Shown: positions 5,722 to 14,700, counted from the stretch's first letter. The stretch is DNA of 23,371 nucleotides from CAYUUP01 sp964447925 (GCA_964447925.1 CAYUUP010000016.1:1-23371); one strand, 5' to 3'. Program-made: numbers and translations. The notes: generated by a model from the sequence alone, not told the origin.

Positions 5722-8160
5722 TCAGACCTCCGTCTTCCGATCCTTGGCGGCCTCACGGTTAGCCTTTGCCTTGGCCCGTCCTGCTGCCAGAGCCGCCTTT
5801 TGTGCTTCAGAAAGCTGGCGCTTGGGCTTGGCGGCAACCGTCCCGGACGCGCTTTTCTTGGTGGCGGACACTTTTGCTTCGGACTTTTTTGCCCGTGTAG
5901 ATGCCTCTTTCATCCTGGAGGGGGCTTTCTTTGCAGAACGCGCAGGTTTCGCACCGGCCTTGAGGGACGCTCCGGCAGTCAGCTCTTTTTCCTCTGCCCC
6001 GGTAGGCTTTCGGTTCTCATCTTCAGACCTGGGCTTGCGGCGGTAGCCCCGCTGATCCTCCGGCAGAAAGAGACCGCATTCCGGGTTAATACAGAAGGGC
6101 TTTTTCGCCCCTCGGCCGGATAGCTTGAACATGGTCTGGCCGCACTCTGGGCAGTTATCCTGCACGGGGACATCCCAGGTCATAAAGTCACAAGGGGTGC
6201 CGGAAGTCACACGATTGCGCTCACAGCCGTAAAAGGTATAACCTTTACGGCTGGTTTTTTTCAACAGGCGGCTGCTGCACTTGGGACAACGACCTGGCAT
6301 GACAATAGGGATAGGCTTGGAGAAGGAGCAGTCCGGCCAATTGGAGCAGGCGAGAAAACGACCAAATTTGCCGATTTTCACCACCATGGGACTGCCGCAC
6401 AGATCGCAGACCTCATCGGACTGCTCGGTTGGAATAGGAATACGGGTGCCGTCCAGCTCCCGCTCCGCCGTTTCCAGTTCATTGTGAAATCCGCTGTAAA
6501 AGCTGTCCAGCACCTGGATCCAATTTTGCTTGCCTGTCTCCACTTGATCAAGAGATTCCTCCATATGGGCAGTGAAAGACGGGTCTACAATATCAGTGAA
6601 TTTGTCCTTCATCAGTCCGGTGACAACCTCTCCTAAGGGCGTGGGACGAAGGGCTTTACCCTCTTTGAGAACATAGTATCGGTCAAGGATGGTGGACACG
6701 GTGGGGGCATAGGTGGAGGGCCGACCGATTCCCTGTTCCTCCAACATACGAATTAGGCTGGCCTCGGTAAACCGGGCGGGAGGCTGTGTAAAGTGTTGTG
6801 CCTTGCTGCTGCTGATGCAGTCCAACTGCTCCCTTGGGGAGAGATCGGGCAAGGGGGTGTTGTGGCGGGCCTCCTCATCGTCTTGTCCCTCCTCATAGAC
6901 GGCTGTAAAGCCGGAGAATTTCAGGGCGGAGTGGGTGGCCCGGAAGAGGTGGGGGCCAGCGGTGACATCAATGGAGACGTTATCATAGACGGCATTTGCC
7001 ATCTGGCAGGAGAGGAAGCGGCTCCAGATCAGCTTATAGAGTCGGTTCTGTTCCGCAGTCAGGCTCTTGCGAACCATCTCCGGCGTCAGTGTGACATCGG
7101 AGGGACGGATAGCTTCATGGGCATCCTGGGCGTTGCTTTTGGTCTTAAATTGCCGAGGCTCCGGGGGACAGTAGTCTGCGCCGTAACGGCTTTTGATGAT
7201 ACTTCTGGCAGCACTGACGGCCTCCTCAGAGAGTCGCAGGGAATCAGTACGCATATAGGTGATAAGTCCAACAGTACCCAACCCTTCGATGTCCACACCC
7301 TCATAGAGTTGCTGGGCCACGGCCATGGTGCGCCGGGGAGTCATATTTAATTTGCGGGAGGCCTCCTGCTGCAGACTGGAGGTATTGAACGGAGGGGCGG
7401 GCTGCCGCCGCTTTTCCGTGCGCTTCACCTGGGAAACCACAAAAGCGGCGTCCTGTACATCCGCCAGAACAGCGTCCGCCTCAGCCTGGGAGTTCAACTC
7501 CCGCTTTTTGCCGTCCGTGCCGTGATAGTGGGCCAGAAAAGAGCCAACACGAGGTACAAGGCGGTTCAACTTTACATCAATTGTCCAGTACTCCTGAGGG
7601 ATAAAGGCCCGAATCTCCTCCTCCCGCTCTACCACCAGCCGGGTGGCTACAGACTGCACCCGTCCGGCAGACAGCCCCCGCCGAATCTTGCGCCACAGCA
7701 GGGGAGAGAGCTGATATCCCACAATGCGATCTAGGATACGCCGGGCTTGCTGGGCATCCACTAGATCCTGGTCAATGGGCCGGGGATGGGCGATGGACTC
7801 AGTGACCACCTTTTTTGTGATCTCATTAAAGGTGACCCGATAGGTCTTTTCGTCGGGAATGCCCAGAAGCTCTTTCAGATGCCAAGAGATAGCCTCGCCT
7901 TCCCGGTCCGGGTCGGTTGCCAGAAAGACCTTTTCGCTGTTTTTAGCAGCCTTTTTCAGATCCTTAATGGTGTCTTCTTTTCCGGGAATAGGCTGATAGT
8001 CCGGCTTAAAGCCGTGATCTAGATCAACGCCCAGCTTGCTCTTAGGCAGGTCGCGGACGTGGCCCATGGACGCCTTGACGGTATAGCCGGGACCCAGATA
8101 TTTTCCAATGGTTTTGGCCTTGGCGGGGGACTCTACGATTACCAGATTAGTTTTTTCCAT
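5722..8160 (-). CDS. topA: DNA topoisomerase I (type IA)
   Basis: Relaxes negative supercoils by single-strand passage. I chose the ATG at 8160 (MEKTNLVIVESPAKAKTIGKY), which has GGAGGT 11 bases upstream. A longer in-frame version from 8229 would overlap dprA with unrelated residues. The product has 812 residues. The Toprim domain has E10 and the D83/D85 acidic pair in ATDPDREGE. The catalytic tyrosine is Y302 in GLITYMRTDS. Three four-cysteine zinc ribbons follow at about 585-611, 625-657 and 670-695. Beyond 700 lies a tail of about 110 residues rich in Lys, Ala, Arg and Ser, likely disordered and DNA-binding. The gap to dprA is 34 bases. dprA-topA-trmFO is a known Firmicutes order. Confidence 0.97.
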   Translation of the reverse strand: MEKTNLVIVESPAKAKTIGKYLGPGYTVKASMGHVRDLPKSKLGVDLDHGFKPDYQPIPGKEDTIKDLKKAAKNSEKVFLATDPDREGEAISWHLKELLGIPDEKTYRVTFNEITKKVVTESIAHPRPIDQDLVDAQQARRILDRIVGYQLSPLLWRKIRRGLSAGRVQSVATRLVVEREEEIRAFIPQEYWTIDVKLNRLVPRVGSFLAHYHGTDGKKRELNSQAEADAVLADVQDAAFVVSQVKRTEKRRQPAPPFNTSSLQQEASRKLNMTPRRTMAVAQQLYEGVDIEGLGTVGLITYMRTDSLRLSEEAVSAARSIIKSRYGADYCPPEPRQFKTKSNAQDAHEAIRPSDVTLTPEMVRKSLTAEQNRLYKLIWSRFLSCQMANAVYDNVSIDVTAGPHLFRATHSALKFSGFTAVYEEGQDDEEARHNTPLPDLSPREQLDCISSSKAQHFTQPPARFTEASLIRMLEEQGIGRPSTYAPTVSTILDRYYVLKEGKALRPTPLGEVVTGLMKDKFTDIVDPSFTAHMEESLDQVETGKQNWIQVLDSFYSGFHNELETAERELDGTRIPIPTEQSDEVCDLCGSPMVVKIGKFGRFLACSNWPDCSFSKPIPIVMPGRCPKCSSRLLKKTSRKGYTFYGCERNRVTSGTPCDFMTWDVPVQDNCPECGQTMFKLSGRGAKKPFCINPECGLFLPEDQRGYRRKPRSEDENRKPTGAEEKELTAGASLKAGAKPARSAKKAPSRMKEASTRAKKSEAKVSATKKSASGTVAAKPKRQLSEAQKAALAAGRAKAKANREAAKDRKTEV

Positions 8161-8194
8161 AGTTGAGAAAGACCTCCAAAAGGATTTTAATGAT

Positions 8195-9421
8195 TCAGAT
8201 GGGTTCCGGGAGTGGATCCAACCGCACACGGGTCAGGAAGCGACTTCCGGCCAGTTCCTCTGTCAAGCCTCGGATGGTCAGCACGGTCAGGGTGGCGGAA
8301 ACCCGCCGGACAGGAATGTCAAGGCAGGAGACCAGGTCATCAATGGTCATTGGCCCGTCCTGAAGAGCCAGCAACACGGCACGCTCGTTATCAGAGAGGT
8401 TGCCCTCTATGCTGCTCTCTTCCATAGCGGATTCCTCTGGATTGTCCACTACTGCTGGAGCAGGAGACGCTTTCTTCTTTACAGGCTGACTAGTGCGTTG
8501 CTGTACCTGGGCATCGGTGAGGTCGGGCGCTCCCTTCCGACACTGGGGAAAACGGAACCAGTAAAACTCCAGGATATCCCCAGCGTTGCGCACCGCCATG
8601 GCTTCACCCTTACATAGCAGGTAATTATTACCTTCAGAGGCTGGGGCATCAATGTTGGCCGGAACAGTGTACACATCCCGGTTATTGTCCAGTGCCAGCC
8701 GCGCTACCGACAGGGCACCGCTGCCCATGGGTGCCTCTGTTACCAAAGTACCCAAAGTCAATCCGGCCAACACCTCATTTCGCAGTTTGAAGAATTCCCC
8801 CAGGTGGGGCGTTCCCGGTGGACGTGGGCTGATGATGCAGCCGCAGGCAGCCACGTCCTCATAGAGCTGAAGGCTCTCGTCATCACCAATGTAGGGGACA
8901 TCTACGCCGCCCGCCACCAGGCAGACCACAGGGCCGCCGGCCTTCAGCGCGCCATAGAGGGCGGCACGGTCACAGCCGCTGGCCGGACCGGTGACCACCA
9001 AACCACCTTGCCGGGTGATCTGGAAAGCCATCCGGGTAGCTACCTTGTGACCATAGGGAGATGCGGAGCGGGTTCCCACCAGAGCAATGGCAATTTCCTC
9101 CTCCAGATTGATTGGATGCCCCCGAAAGTAGAGTACCAGCGGGGGTGCATCCATCTGCCGCAGCCGATCAGGATAGAGACTGTCCTGCCAAGTGACAATA
9201 TGAATCTGCTTCTGCTGGCAGTCAGCAAGGATCTCATTCACCGGATCGTTGGAATGATCAGCCAGTGCTTTTCGCTGGCGGTCGTTGAGCTTGGGGATGC
9301 GTTCATATTCTGAAGCGTCGGCAAACCGTGCTTTTTCCGGCGAACCGAAATAGTCCAGAACCTGCCATGCGGGGCCAGGCTCCAAACGGCTGGAAAGCCA
9401 GAGCCAATCATGCGCTGACAT
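8195..9421 (-). CDS. dprA: DNA-processing protein DprA (Smf)
   Basis: DprA binds incoming single-stranded DNA and loads RecA during natural transformation; in non-competent bacteria its role is less clear. The 408-residue product has a helical N-terminal segment (1-70), a Rossmann-like DprA core (about 75-290) and a C-terminal winged helix (about 340-400, joined by a Lys/Pro/Ala/Glu-rich linker). Core motifs include ALVGTRSASPYG at 113-124, GTPHLGEFFKLRNEVLAGL at 203-221 and VPANIDAPASEGNNYLL. The usual SGxAxGID-A-H motif appears altered as TGPASGCDRAALYG, so this is a divergent member. The ATG at 9421 has AAGGAGG 8 bases upstream. It overlaps the preceding methyltransferase gene by 14 bases. 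The family is clear; activity in DNA uptake is not shown. Confidence 0.88.
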   Translation of the reverse strand: MSAHDWLWLSSRLEPGPAWQVLDYFGSPEKARFADASEYERIPKLNDRQRKALADHSNDPVNEILADCQQKQIHIVTWQDSLYPDRLRQMDAPPLVLYFRGHPINLEEEIAIALVGTRSASPYGHKVATRMAFQITRQGGLVVTGPASGCDRAALYGALKAGGPVVCLVAGGVDVPYIGDDESLQLYEDVAACGCIISPRPPGTPHLGEFFKLRNEVLAGLTLGTLVTEAPMGSGALSVARLALDNNRDVYTVPANIDAPASEGNNYLLCKGEAMAVRNAGDILEFYWFRFPQCRKGAPDLTDAQVQQRTSQPVKKKASPAPAVVDNPEESAMEESSIEGNLSDNERAVLLALQDGPMTIDDLVSCLDIPVRRVSATLTVLTIRGLTEELAGSRFLTRVRLDPLPEPI

Positions 9422-10205
9422 GGGGGATGCCTCCTTCCTCCTTTATGCGGTTTGAATACATCGTCCAGAGAATGACGGTGGCGGCCGCCGCCGCATTCAG
9501 GGATTCGCGCCCCGGCTCCATGGGGATGCGCAGGGTCTTATCACAGTGGGCCAGCAGGGCAGGGGATATGCCATTTCCCTCGCTGCCAATGACAACAGCG
9601 GCAGGGGAGAGGGGAAACTCCCCCAAAGTCACGGCGTCCTCCCTGAGGGCGGCGGCATACAGGGGCAGGTTGGAGCGGGCGGTCAGCCTAGGCAATTCAT
9701 CCTCTGCAATCTCATAGACCGGAATGCGGAAAATGCCGCCCATCGTGGCCCGGACAGTCCTGGGGTGGAAGGGATCGGCACAGCGACCAGTGAGCAGCAG
9801 ACCGTCCGCGCCCAGTGCGTCTGCCGTACGCCAGATGGTTCCTACATTGCCGGGATCCTGAAGCCCATCCAATGCTAGCCAGCAGCTGCCAGGCAGGCGT
9901 TCGGGTGGAGTTAAATCAGGAATGTGGCAGAGAAAGAGCAGTCCCTGAGGTGCAGCCATCTGGGAGATATAGTCCATCAGGCCGGGAGGAACAGTCACTG
10001 TCCGGACTCCGGGTGGCAGGGAGGGGCACTCCAAACCCTGAGTCAATACCACCGTATCCAGGGCCGCGCCGCCCATGATGGCCTCCCCCAGTAGTTTTTT
10101 CCCATCGCCGATAAACAGCCCCTCCCGGCGGCGGGCCGTCCGGCTGGAGGAGAGCTTGCGTATTCGAACCACCAGTGGGTTGGCCCGGCTGGTAATATAT
10201 TCCAC
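9408..10205 (-). CDS. TrmH/SpoU-family RNA 2'-O-methyltransferase
   Basis: SPOUT-class enzyme that probably transfers a methyl group from S-adenosylmethionine to a ribose 2'-OH in rRNA or tRNA. The 265-residue product has a substrate-binding N-terminal domain (about 1-100) and a knotted catalytic domain. Motif 1 is DGLQDPGNVGTIWRTADALG (from 113, with N120 and R126). Motif 2 is AVVIGSEGNGIS (203-214). Motif 3 is IPMEPGRESLNAAAAA (227-242), where the more common form is SLNVS/AVA. The start is GTG at 10205 with GAGGGG about 10 bases upstream; no better start was seen. It is the first gene of the - strand operon. The layout resembles 23S rRNA 2'-O-methyltransferases (RlmB/TsnR-like), but the target nucleotide cannot be told from sequence. 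Confidence 0.88.
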   Translation of the reverse strand: MEYITSRANPLVVRIRKLSSSRTARRREGLFIGDGKKLLGEAIMGGAALDTVVLTQGLECPSLPPGVRTVTVPPGLMDYISQMAAPQGLLFLCHIPDLTPPERLPGSCWLALDGLQDPGNVGTIWRTADALGADGLLLTGRCADPFHPRTVRATMGGIFRIPVYEIAEDELPRLTARSNLPLYAAALREDAVTLGEFPLSPAAVVIGSEGNGISPALLAHCDKTLRIPMEPGRESLNAAAAATVILWTMYSNRIKEEGGIPHVSA

Positions 10206-10246
10206 AGTGCAGCAGCCCCTCTCTCGCTTCGCCTACATATTCTGGC

Positions 10247-10258
10247 TGTTTATAAACA
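10247..10258. promoter_or_regulatory. Palindrome in the leader of the - strand operon
   Basis: TGTTTATAAACA is a perfect 12-base palindrome, extended by GGC on one side and AGCC on the other, so it could be an operator or an RNA hairpin. The 10-mer CTGTTTATAA (10246-10255 on +) occurs again on the - strand at 10345-10336, over the predicted transcript start. On the - strand a GGAGG followed after 8 bases by a TTG opens an 8-codon reading frame across the palindrome. Its use is speculative. Confidence 0.35.
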
Positions 10259-10350
10259 AGCCGTTTTCCTCCAACTTTGCCCCTGTGGGGGGAAAAGGGG
10301 GAATGTTTTGTATCCTGTCTATCCGGGGATATACATTATAAACAGTTCTT

Positions 10351-10380
10351 ACTATATCATAGCATCCCCGCTTTCGTCAA
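10351..10380 (-). promoter_or_regulatory. Promoter of the rRNA methyltransferase-dprA-topA-trmFO-plsX-rnc operon
   Basis: On the - strand TTGACG (10380-10375) and TATAGT (10356-10351) are 18 bases apart, a good sigma-A-type match. It predicts a start near 10344 and a leader of about 140 bases before the GTG at 10205. No other convincing promoter was seen in the short gaps between the six genes. Confidence 0.65.
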
Positions 10381-10389
10381 GGAAATTAT

Positions 10390-10418
10390 TTCACGCCTTG
10401 CTGCTCCTTGCATATAAT
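10390..10418 (+). promoter_or_regulatory. Promoter region of the cotJ operon
   Basis: TATAAT at 10413-10418 lies 17 bases after a weaker TTCACG (10390-10395). The -10 also reads CATATAAT (10411-10418), close to the CATA-type -10 boxes of mother-cell sporulation factors SigE and SigK, which control cotJ in bacilli. I could not place a matching SigE/SigK -35, so the sigma factor is undecided. Confidence 0.5.
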
Positions 10419-10424
10419 GAGATA

Positions 10425-10447
10425 GATTTGTCGGAATCCGTCAAATC
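10425..10447 (+). promoter_or_regulatory. Hairpin/dyad in the cotJ 5' leader
   Basis: GATTTG (10425-10430) pairs with CAAATC (10442-10447) and CGG (10432-10434) with CCG (10438-10440), with one T-T mismatch in the stem and an AAT loop. It begins at the predicted transcript start, so it may be an operator or a 5' mRNA stabilising hairpin. Confidence 0.45.
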
Positions 10448-10476
10448 CAATCTCTAAATCAAAGTGAGGAATACCT

Positions 10477-10929
10477 ATGCAGAATACCGGTACAACCCAC
10501 GCTTGCAGCGATGGCCAGGGACGCCTTCCGCTCTGCGCACCGCTGGCAAATCCGTACGTTCCCTTCCAACAGGAGGGTTCAAAACAGTACTCCAGAGATG
10601 AGGCGCTGAGCCAGGGAACGCTGTTCCCAGGGCTAAATCTGCCTTTCCGGGCCATGCCCCAGGGCAGCACCGTCCCCAGCGGCCCTCTGGCGGAGCTGCA
10701 GGCGCTGGAATTTGTCGTCACCGAACTGGGCCTCTATCTGGATACTCATGGCAGTGACCAGGAGGCATTCCAGCTTTTCCGGAAATATGTGGCCCTAATG
10801 CGGGAGGGCCGTGCCCGCTATGCCGAGATGTACGGCCCGTTGACCCAAGCAGATGCGGCGGACTTTGACGCTTATCGGTGGCTGCAGTCCCCCTGGCCTT
10901 GGGAGTTTCAGGAAGGAGAGTGCAAGTAA
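10477..10929 (+). CDS. Fused spore coat proteins CotJA-CotJB
   Basis: Structural proteins of the endospore coat or its inner layer. The 150-residue product joins two proteins that are normally separate. Residues 26-60 carry the CotJA pattern: PYVPFQ, then ALSQGTLFPGLNLPF. Residues 70-143 carry the CotJB pattern: LQALEFVVTELGLYLDTHGS, then AEMYGPL and the tryptophan-rich end SPWPWEF. A ten-residue Pro/Ser/Gly linker joins them in one frame with no stop or start between. Residues 1-25 match nothing I know. The start has AGTGAGGA 6-7 bases upstream. The stop codon TAA overlaps the ATG of cotJC by one base. The operon order cotJA-cotJB-cotJC is the known one. A single-base sequencing error causing the fusion is unlikely, since both parts and the linker read cleanly. 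Confidence 0.85.
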   Translation: MQNTGTTHACSDGQGRLPLCAPLANPYVPFQQEGSKQYSRDEALSQGTLFPGLNLPFRAMPQGSTVPSGPLAELQALEFVVTELGLYLDTHGSDQEAFQLFRKYVALMREGRARYAEMYGPLTQADAADFDAYRWLQSPWPWEFQEGECK

Positions 10930-11525
10930 TGTTTGTCTACGAGAAAAAATTAGAGTTCCCAGTGAATATCAAGAACACGAACCCCAAGCTAGCCGCTGTC
11001 ATCATAAGTCAGTATGGTGGACCAGACGGGGAACTGGGGGCATCCCTGCGCTATTTGAGCCAGCGCTATTCCATGCCCTGTTCCGATTTGCAGGCACTGC
11101 TGACGGATATCGGTACGGAGGAGTTGGGGCATCTCGAAATGGTGGGCAGCATTGTACATCAGCTGACCCGAAAGCTCTCCGACAGCCAGATTCAGGAGAG
11201 CGCCTTTGCCCCTTATTTTGTGGATCATACTACCGGCGTCTACCCCACAGCAGCCTCTGGTTTCCCTTGGAGTGCCGCGTCAATTGCCGTCACTGGTGAT
11301 CCCATCGCAGATCTAACAGAGGACATGGCAGCAGAGCAAAAGGCCAGACTGACCTATGACAATATTCTCCGACTTTCCGATGACCCGGATGTCAATAACG
11401 CCATCCGCTTCCTGCGGGAGCGGGAGATCGTCCATTTTCAGCGATTTGGTGAAGCTGTGCAAAATCTCCGGGAACGGCTGGATCAGAAGAATGTCTACTA
11501 TATGAACCCTGCCTTTGACAGGTAA
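10929..11525 (+). CDS. cotJC: Spore coat protein CotJC, manganese-catalase-like
   Basis: Spore-coat protein of the dimanganese catalase family, likely able to break down hydrogen peroxide at the spore surface. The 198-residue product opens with MFVYEKKLEFPV, typical of CotJC. All five expected metal ligands can be placed: E35 in DGELGASLRYL, E65 and H68 in TEELGHLEM, E136 in AAEQKARL and H169 in REIVHFQRFGEA. The C-terminal end NVYYMNPAFD is also typical. I chose the ATG at 10929, with AAGGAG 10 bases upstream. A longer frame from 10878 would add 17 residues that lie in the end of the CotJA-CotJB gene. It is the last gene of the operon and is followed by a strong hairpin. Catalase activity is inferred from the ligands only. 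Confidence 0.93.
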   Translation: MFVYEKKLEFPVNIKNTNPKLAAVIISQYGGPDGELGASLRYLSQRYSMPCSDLQALLTDIGTEELGHLEMVGSIVHQLTRKLSDSQIQESAFAPYFVDHTTGVYPTAASGFPWSAASIAVTGDPIADLTEDMAAEQKARLTYDNILRLSDDPDVNNAIRFLREREIVHFQRFGEAVQNLRERLDQKNVYYMNPAFDR

Positions 11526-11534
11526 ACGTGTTAT

Positions 11535-11564
11535 CAAGGGCCAGCCGAGTCAGGCTGGCCCTTG
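11535..11564 (+). terminator. Probable terminator of the cotJ operon
   Basis: A perfect 12-base stem, CAAGGGCCAGCC (11535-11546) with GGCTGGCCCTTG (11553-11564), and a 6-base loop lie 10 bases after the cotJC stop. There is no T-run after it, so termination may be partial or protein-assisted. The 120 bases from here to the smc promoter hold no recognisable feature. Confidence 0.6.
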
Positions 11565-11684
11565 GCATCAACGCAGGCCACATGGAATGATCTGTCCAAT
11601 ATGATCCTTGCCGTATGTCCCGCTGGAATGTCTCCACGGAGTGGCTCACCCCCAAAACCGGCGGTACCGTTCGGGCAAAAATAG

Positions 11685-11713
11685 TTGCATATCCGCCTCC
11701 TTTTTGGTATAAT
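11685..11713 (+). promoter_or_regulatory. Sigma-A-type promoter for smc
   Basis: TTGCAT (11685-11690) and TATAAT (11708-11713) are separated by exactly 17 bases, giving a predicted start near 11720 and a short leader of about 30 bases. No other strong promoter was seen down to leuS, so it may drive the whole run of genes. Confidence 0.75.
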
Positions 11714-11751
11714 AAAGCACTGTAAATAAGAATGCTTAAGAGGTGCCGCCC

Positions 11752-14700
11752 ATGTACTTACGTGCCCTGGAAATTCAGGGGTTCAAATCCTTTCCTGATA
11801 AGACTGTCCTGACCTTCGGGGAGGACATCACCGCCATTGTCGGTCCTAATGGCAGCGGGAAGTCCAATATCTCCGATGCTATCCGCTGGGTCATGGGGGA
11901 GCAGTCCACCCGCACTCTCAGGGGCGGCAAAATGGAGGATGTGATTTTTGGCGGGACGCAACAGCGCAAGCCCATGGGCTATGCCGAAGTATCACTGATT
12001 TTGGATAACTCCGGTTACATCTTCAACCGGGAGGAGACGGAGATTATGGTCACCCGGCGGTATTACCGTTCGGGGGAAAGTGAATACTACATCAACCAGC
12101 GCAGCTGTCGGCTAAAGGACGTCAATGAGCTTTTCATGGACACTGGTCTGGGCCGGGAGGGGTATTCAATCATCGGCCAGGGCAAAATTGATGAGATTCT
12201 ATCTGTCAAGAGTGCAGATCGTCGTGAGATTTTTGAAGAAGCGGCGGGGATTTCCCGCTTCCGCCACCGCAAGGAAGAGTCGGAACGGAAGCTGCAACGC
12301 ACTAGTGAGGGCCTTGTGCGCATTAAGGATAAAATTGAAGAATTGGAATTTCAGGTGGGTCCTCTGCGGGAGCAGGCGGAAACAGCCAGGCAGTACCTCC
12401 TTTACCGTGACGAATTACGGGGACTGGAGATATCCGTCTGGATGGAACAGCTGGATGCCCTCCGGGCTGGCAATCGCAAGCTGGAAAACGACTGCCAGGA
12501 GGCCCGCCGCCAGCGGGACGAGGCGGCAGCCGAGCAGGAACGTCTCTATCAGACTGGGGAAGAATTGGCCCGCCAGATGGAAAAGCTGTTGCTGCGGACA
12601 GAAGAGATTCGCAGACAGATTTCAGAACTAGACACCTCTGCTGGGGAGCAGGAATCCGCCGTGGCGGTGCTGAAGAGCCAAATTCAAAATAACCTGGAGC
12701 AGGTTGAGCGGCTCCGCCTGGAGATGGATCAGCAGGAGAACCGGACGGGTTCTATCATCCAACAGATACAGCAGCGCAGGAGCCGTTTGTCAGAGATTGC
12801 TACCCAACGGGAGACACTGGAGGAACAGCTGCGGGAGCAGCAACGGCAGACTGATGAATATGCTGTCAGCGCTGGCACACTGGCTGCCGAACTGGAGGAG
12901 CTGCGAGGGAGAGAAGCCATTCAAAACGCCTCTGCCGGAGAGAGCCGGAGTCTGCTCTCCGCTCTGACTGCGGCTAGCCAGGAGCTTATAGATCGGGACA
13001 CCGCCTTGCGGGGTCAGAAGCAGGAGCTGCTGGAGCAGAGCAATCAAGCGAAGCAGGAGCTGAAGCAGATGAGGGCAGCCCTGAACGAGACAGTGGAGCA
13101 GCGGGACAGTTTGAATAATATAATTGCTGGCTATCAGCTGCGATTGAGTTCCCGCCGTAAGCGCTTAGATGAGGCAAAAAACAGAGAATCCGCCCTGAAG
13201 CTGGAGGTGCAGTCTGCTGCCAGCCGCATCAAAATGCTCTCGGAGATGGAAAAAATGTACGAGGGCTATTCCAAGTCTGTTAAGACGGTGATGCAGGCAG
13301 CTGGGCGAAACCAGCTGCGCAATATCCATGGGCCAGTGGCCGATTTAATACGCACGCCTGCCCAGTACACCGTGGCCATCGAAATCGCCCTGGGTGGGGC
13401 CATGCAGAATTTGGTAGTCTCCTCCGAGGAGGACGGCAAGGCTGCCATCCAGTATCTGAAGCGGCGGGATGGCGGACGGGCTACCTTTCTGCCTTTGGCT
13501 TCCATACAGCCCCGCTCTCTCCGGGCAGAGGGAATTGAGAAGTGTCCCGGCTTTGTGGGGGTGGCCAATGATCTGGTGGAATGCGATGAGAAATACCGGA
13601 CGGTGTGCCGCAGCCTGCTGGGGAATGTGGCCATCGCTGAGAATATGGATACCGCTATTGCTATGGCCCGGAAATACCGATATTCCTTCCGCATTGTCAC
13701 CCTGGACGGCCAGGTGCTGAACGTAGGGGGTTCCATGACTGGTGGCTCGGTGAGCCACAGCGCTGGTATTCTCTCCCGAAAGGGAGAGTTGGAACAGCTC
13801 AACAGGCAGCAGACGCAGATGGAAGCCCGGCTTGTTCAGGCCCAGAAGGAACTCTCTGAGTCTCAGCGGGAGGAGACTGCCGCAGCCTATGAGCTGGAGG
13901 TGGCACAGAACCAGCAGCGTGAACTGGAGGATGCAGTCCTCCGGCAGGAGGGCGAGGTCACCGGTGTCAGGATAAAGCTGGATGAGTTGAACCGCCAGCT
14001 GGAGACTCGGGAGCAGGAGTTGGAAGAGTTAAGTCAGCGTGCCACCCAGGTGGAGACAGATATCAGTGCTGCCCAGAGCCGTATTCAAGAATTAGAGGGG
14101 GAGGCCGCTGCCATCCGGGCTGCCGCCGAGAGTAAGGCCTCTGGGGAGGAGCAGCTTCATGTCCGCCAGGAGGAGAATCGCCAAAAGATGGCGCAGCTCC
14201 AGGCCCAGAACGCCGCATTGGAGGCGGAGGAGGGAGCCACCTGCGGGGCGCTGGAGGAATTGGAGTCTCTTCGCCAGGATCTGACCGCTGACCGTGAGGG
14301 CAGGGAGCGGCAGATTGCCGGTTATCAGAATAAGAATGACGGACTGCAAAAGGAATTGCTGAAATGCGAAATCGCTTTACAGCAGCTGTCCGCTCAAAAA
14401 GCAGAGCAAGAAGATGACGCCCGTCAGACGGCGGAGCAGCGGCTGGCATTGGAGGGTCAACGCACCCAGGCTGATCGGCAGGCCCGGGAAATGAATGAAC
14501 TGCTGCTGAAGCTAGAACGGGAGTGCGCCCGATTGGAGCAGAAGCAGTCTGCCGCCGCAATGGAGGAAAAGCAGCTGCTGGACAAGCTGTGGGACAGCTA
14601 TGAGCTGTCCCATTCGGATGCCCAGGCCCTGCGGCAGGAAATAGAATCAGTCCACAAAGCCAACCGTCGCATTGGAGAACTGAAGCGGGCCATCTCCAAG

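Noticed and set aside
8161..8229. N-terminal extension of topoisomerase I from 8229
   Set aside because: The extra 23 residues are unlike any TopA start, overlap dprA, and a good ribosome binding site serves the ATG at 8160.
2066..11525. A joint oxidative-stress island of rubrerythrin and CotJC
   Set aside because: The two lie more than 8 kb apart in separate transcripts, with an unrelated six-gene operon between; only the peroxide theme is shared.
11770..11790. tRNA-like GGTTCAAATCC in the start of smc
   Set aside because: It encodes the conserved IQGFKSF of SMC and no other tRNA arm is nearby.
14063..14560. Proline/arginine-rich - strand open frame inside smc
   Set aside because: Shadow of the coiled-coil coding sequence; low-complexity translation with no ribosome binding site.
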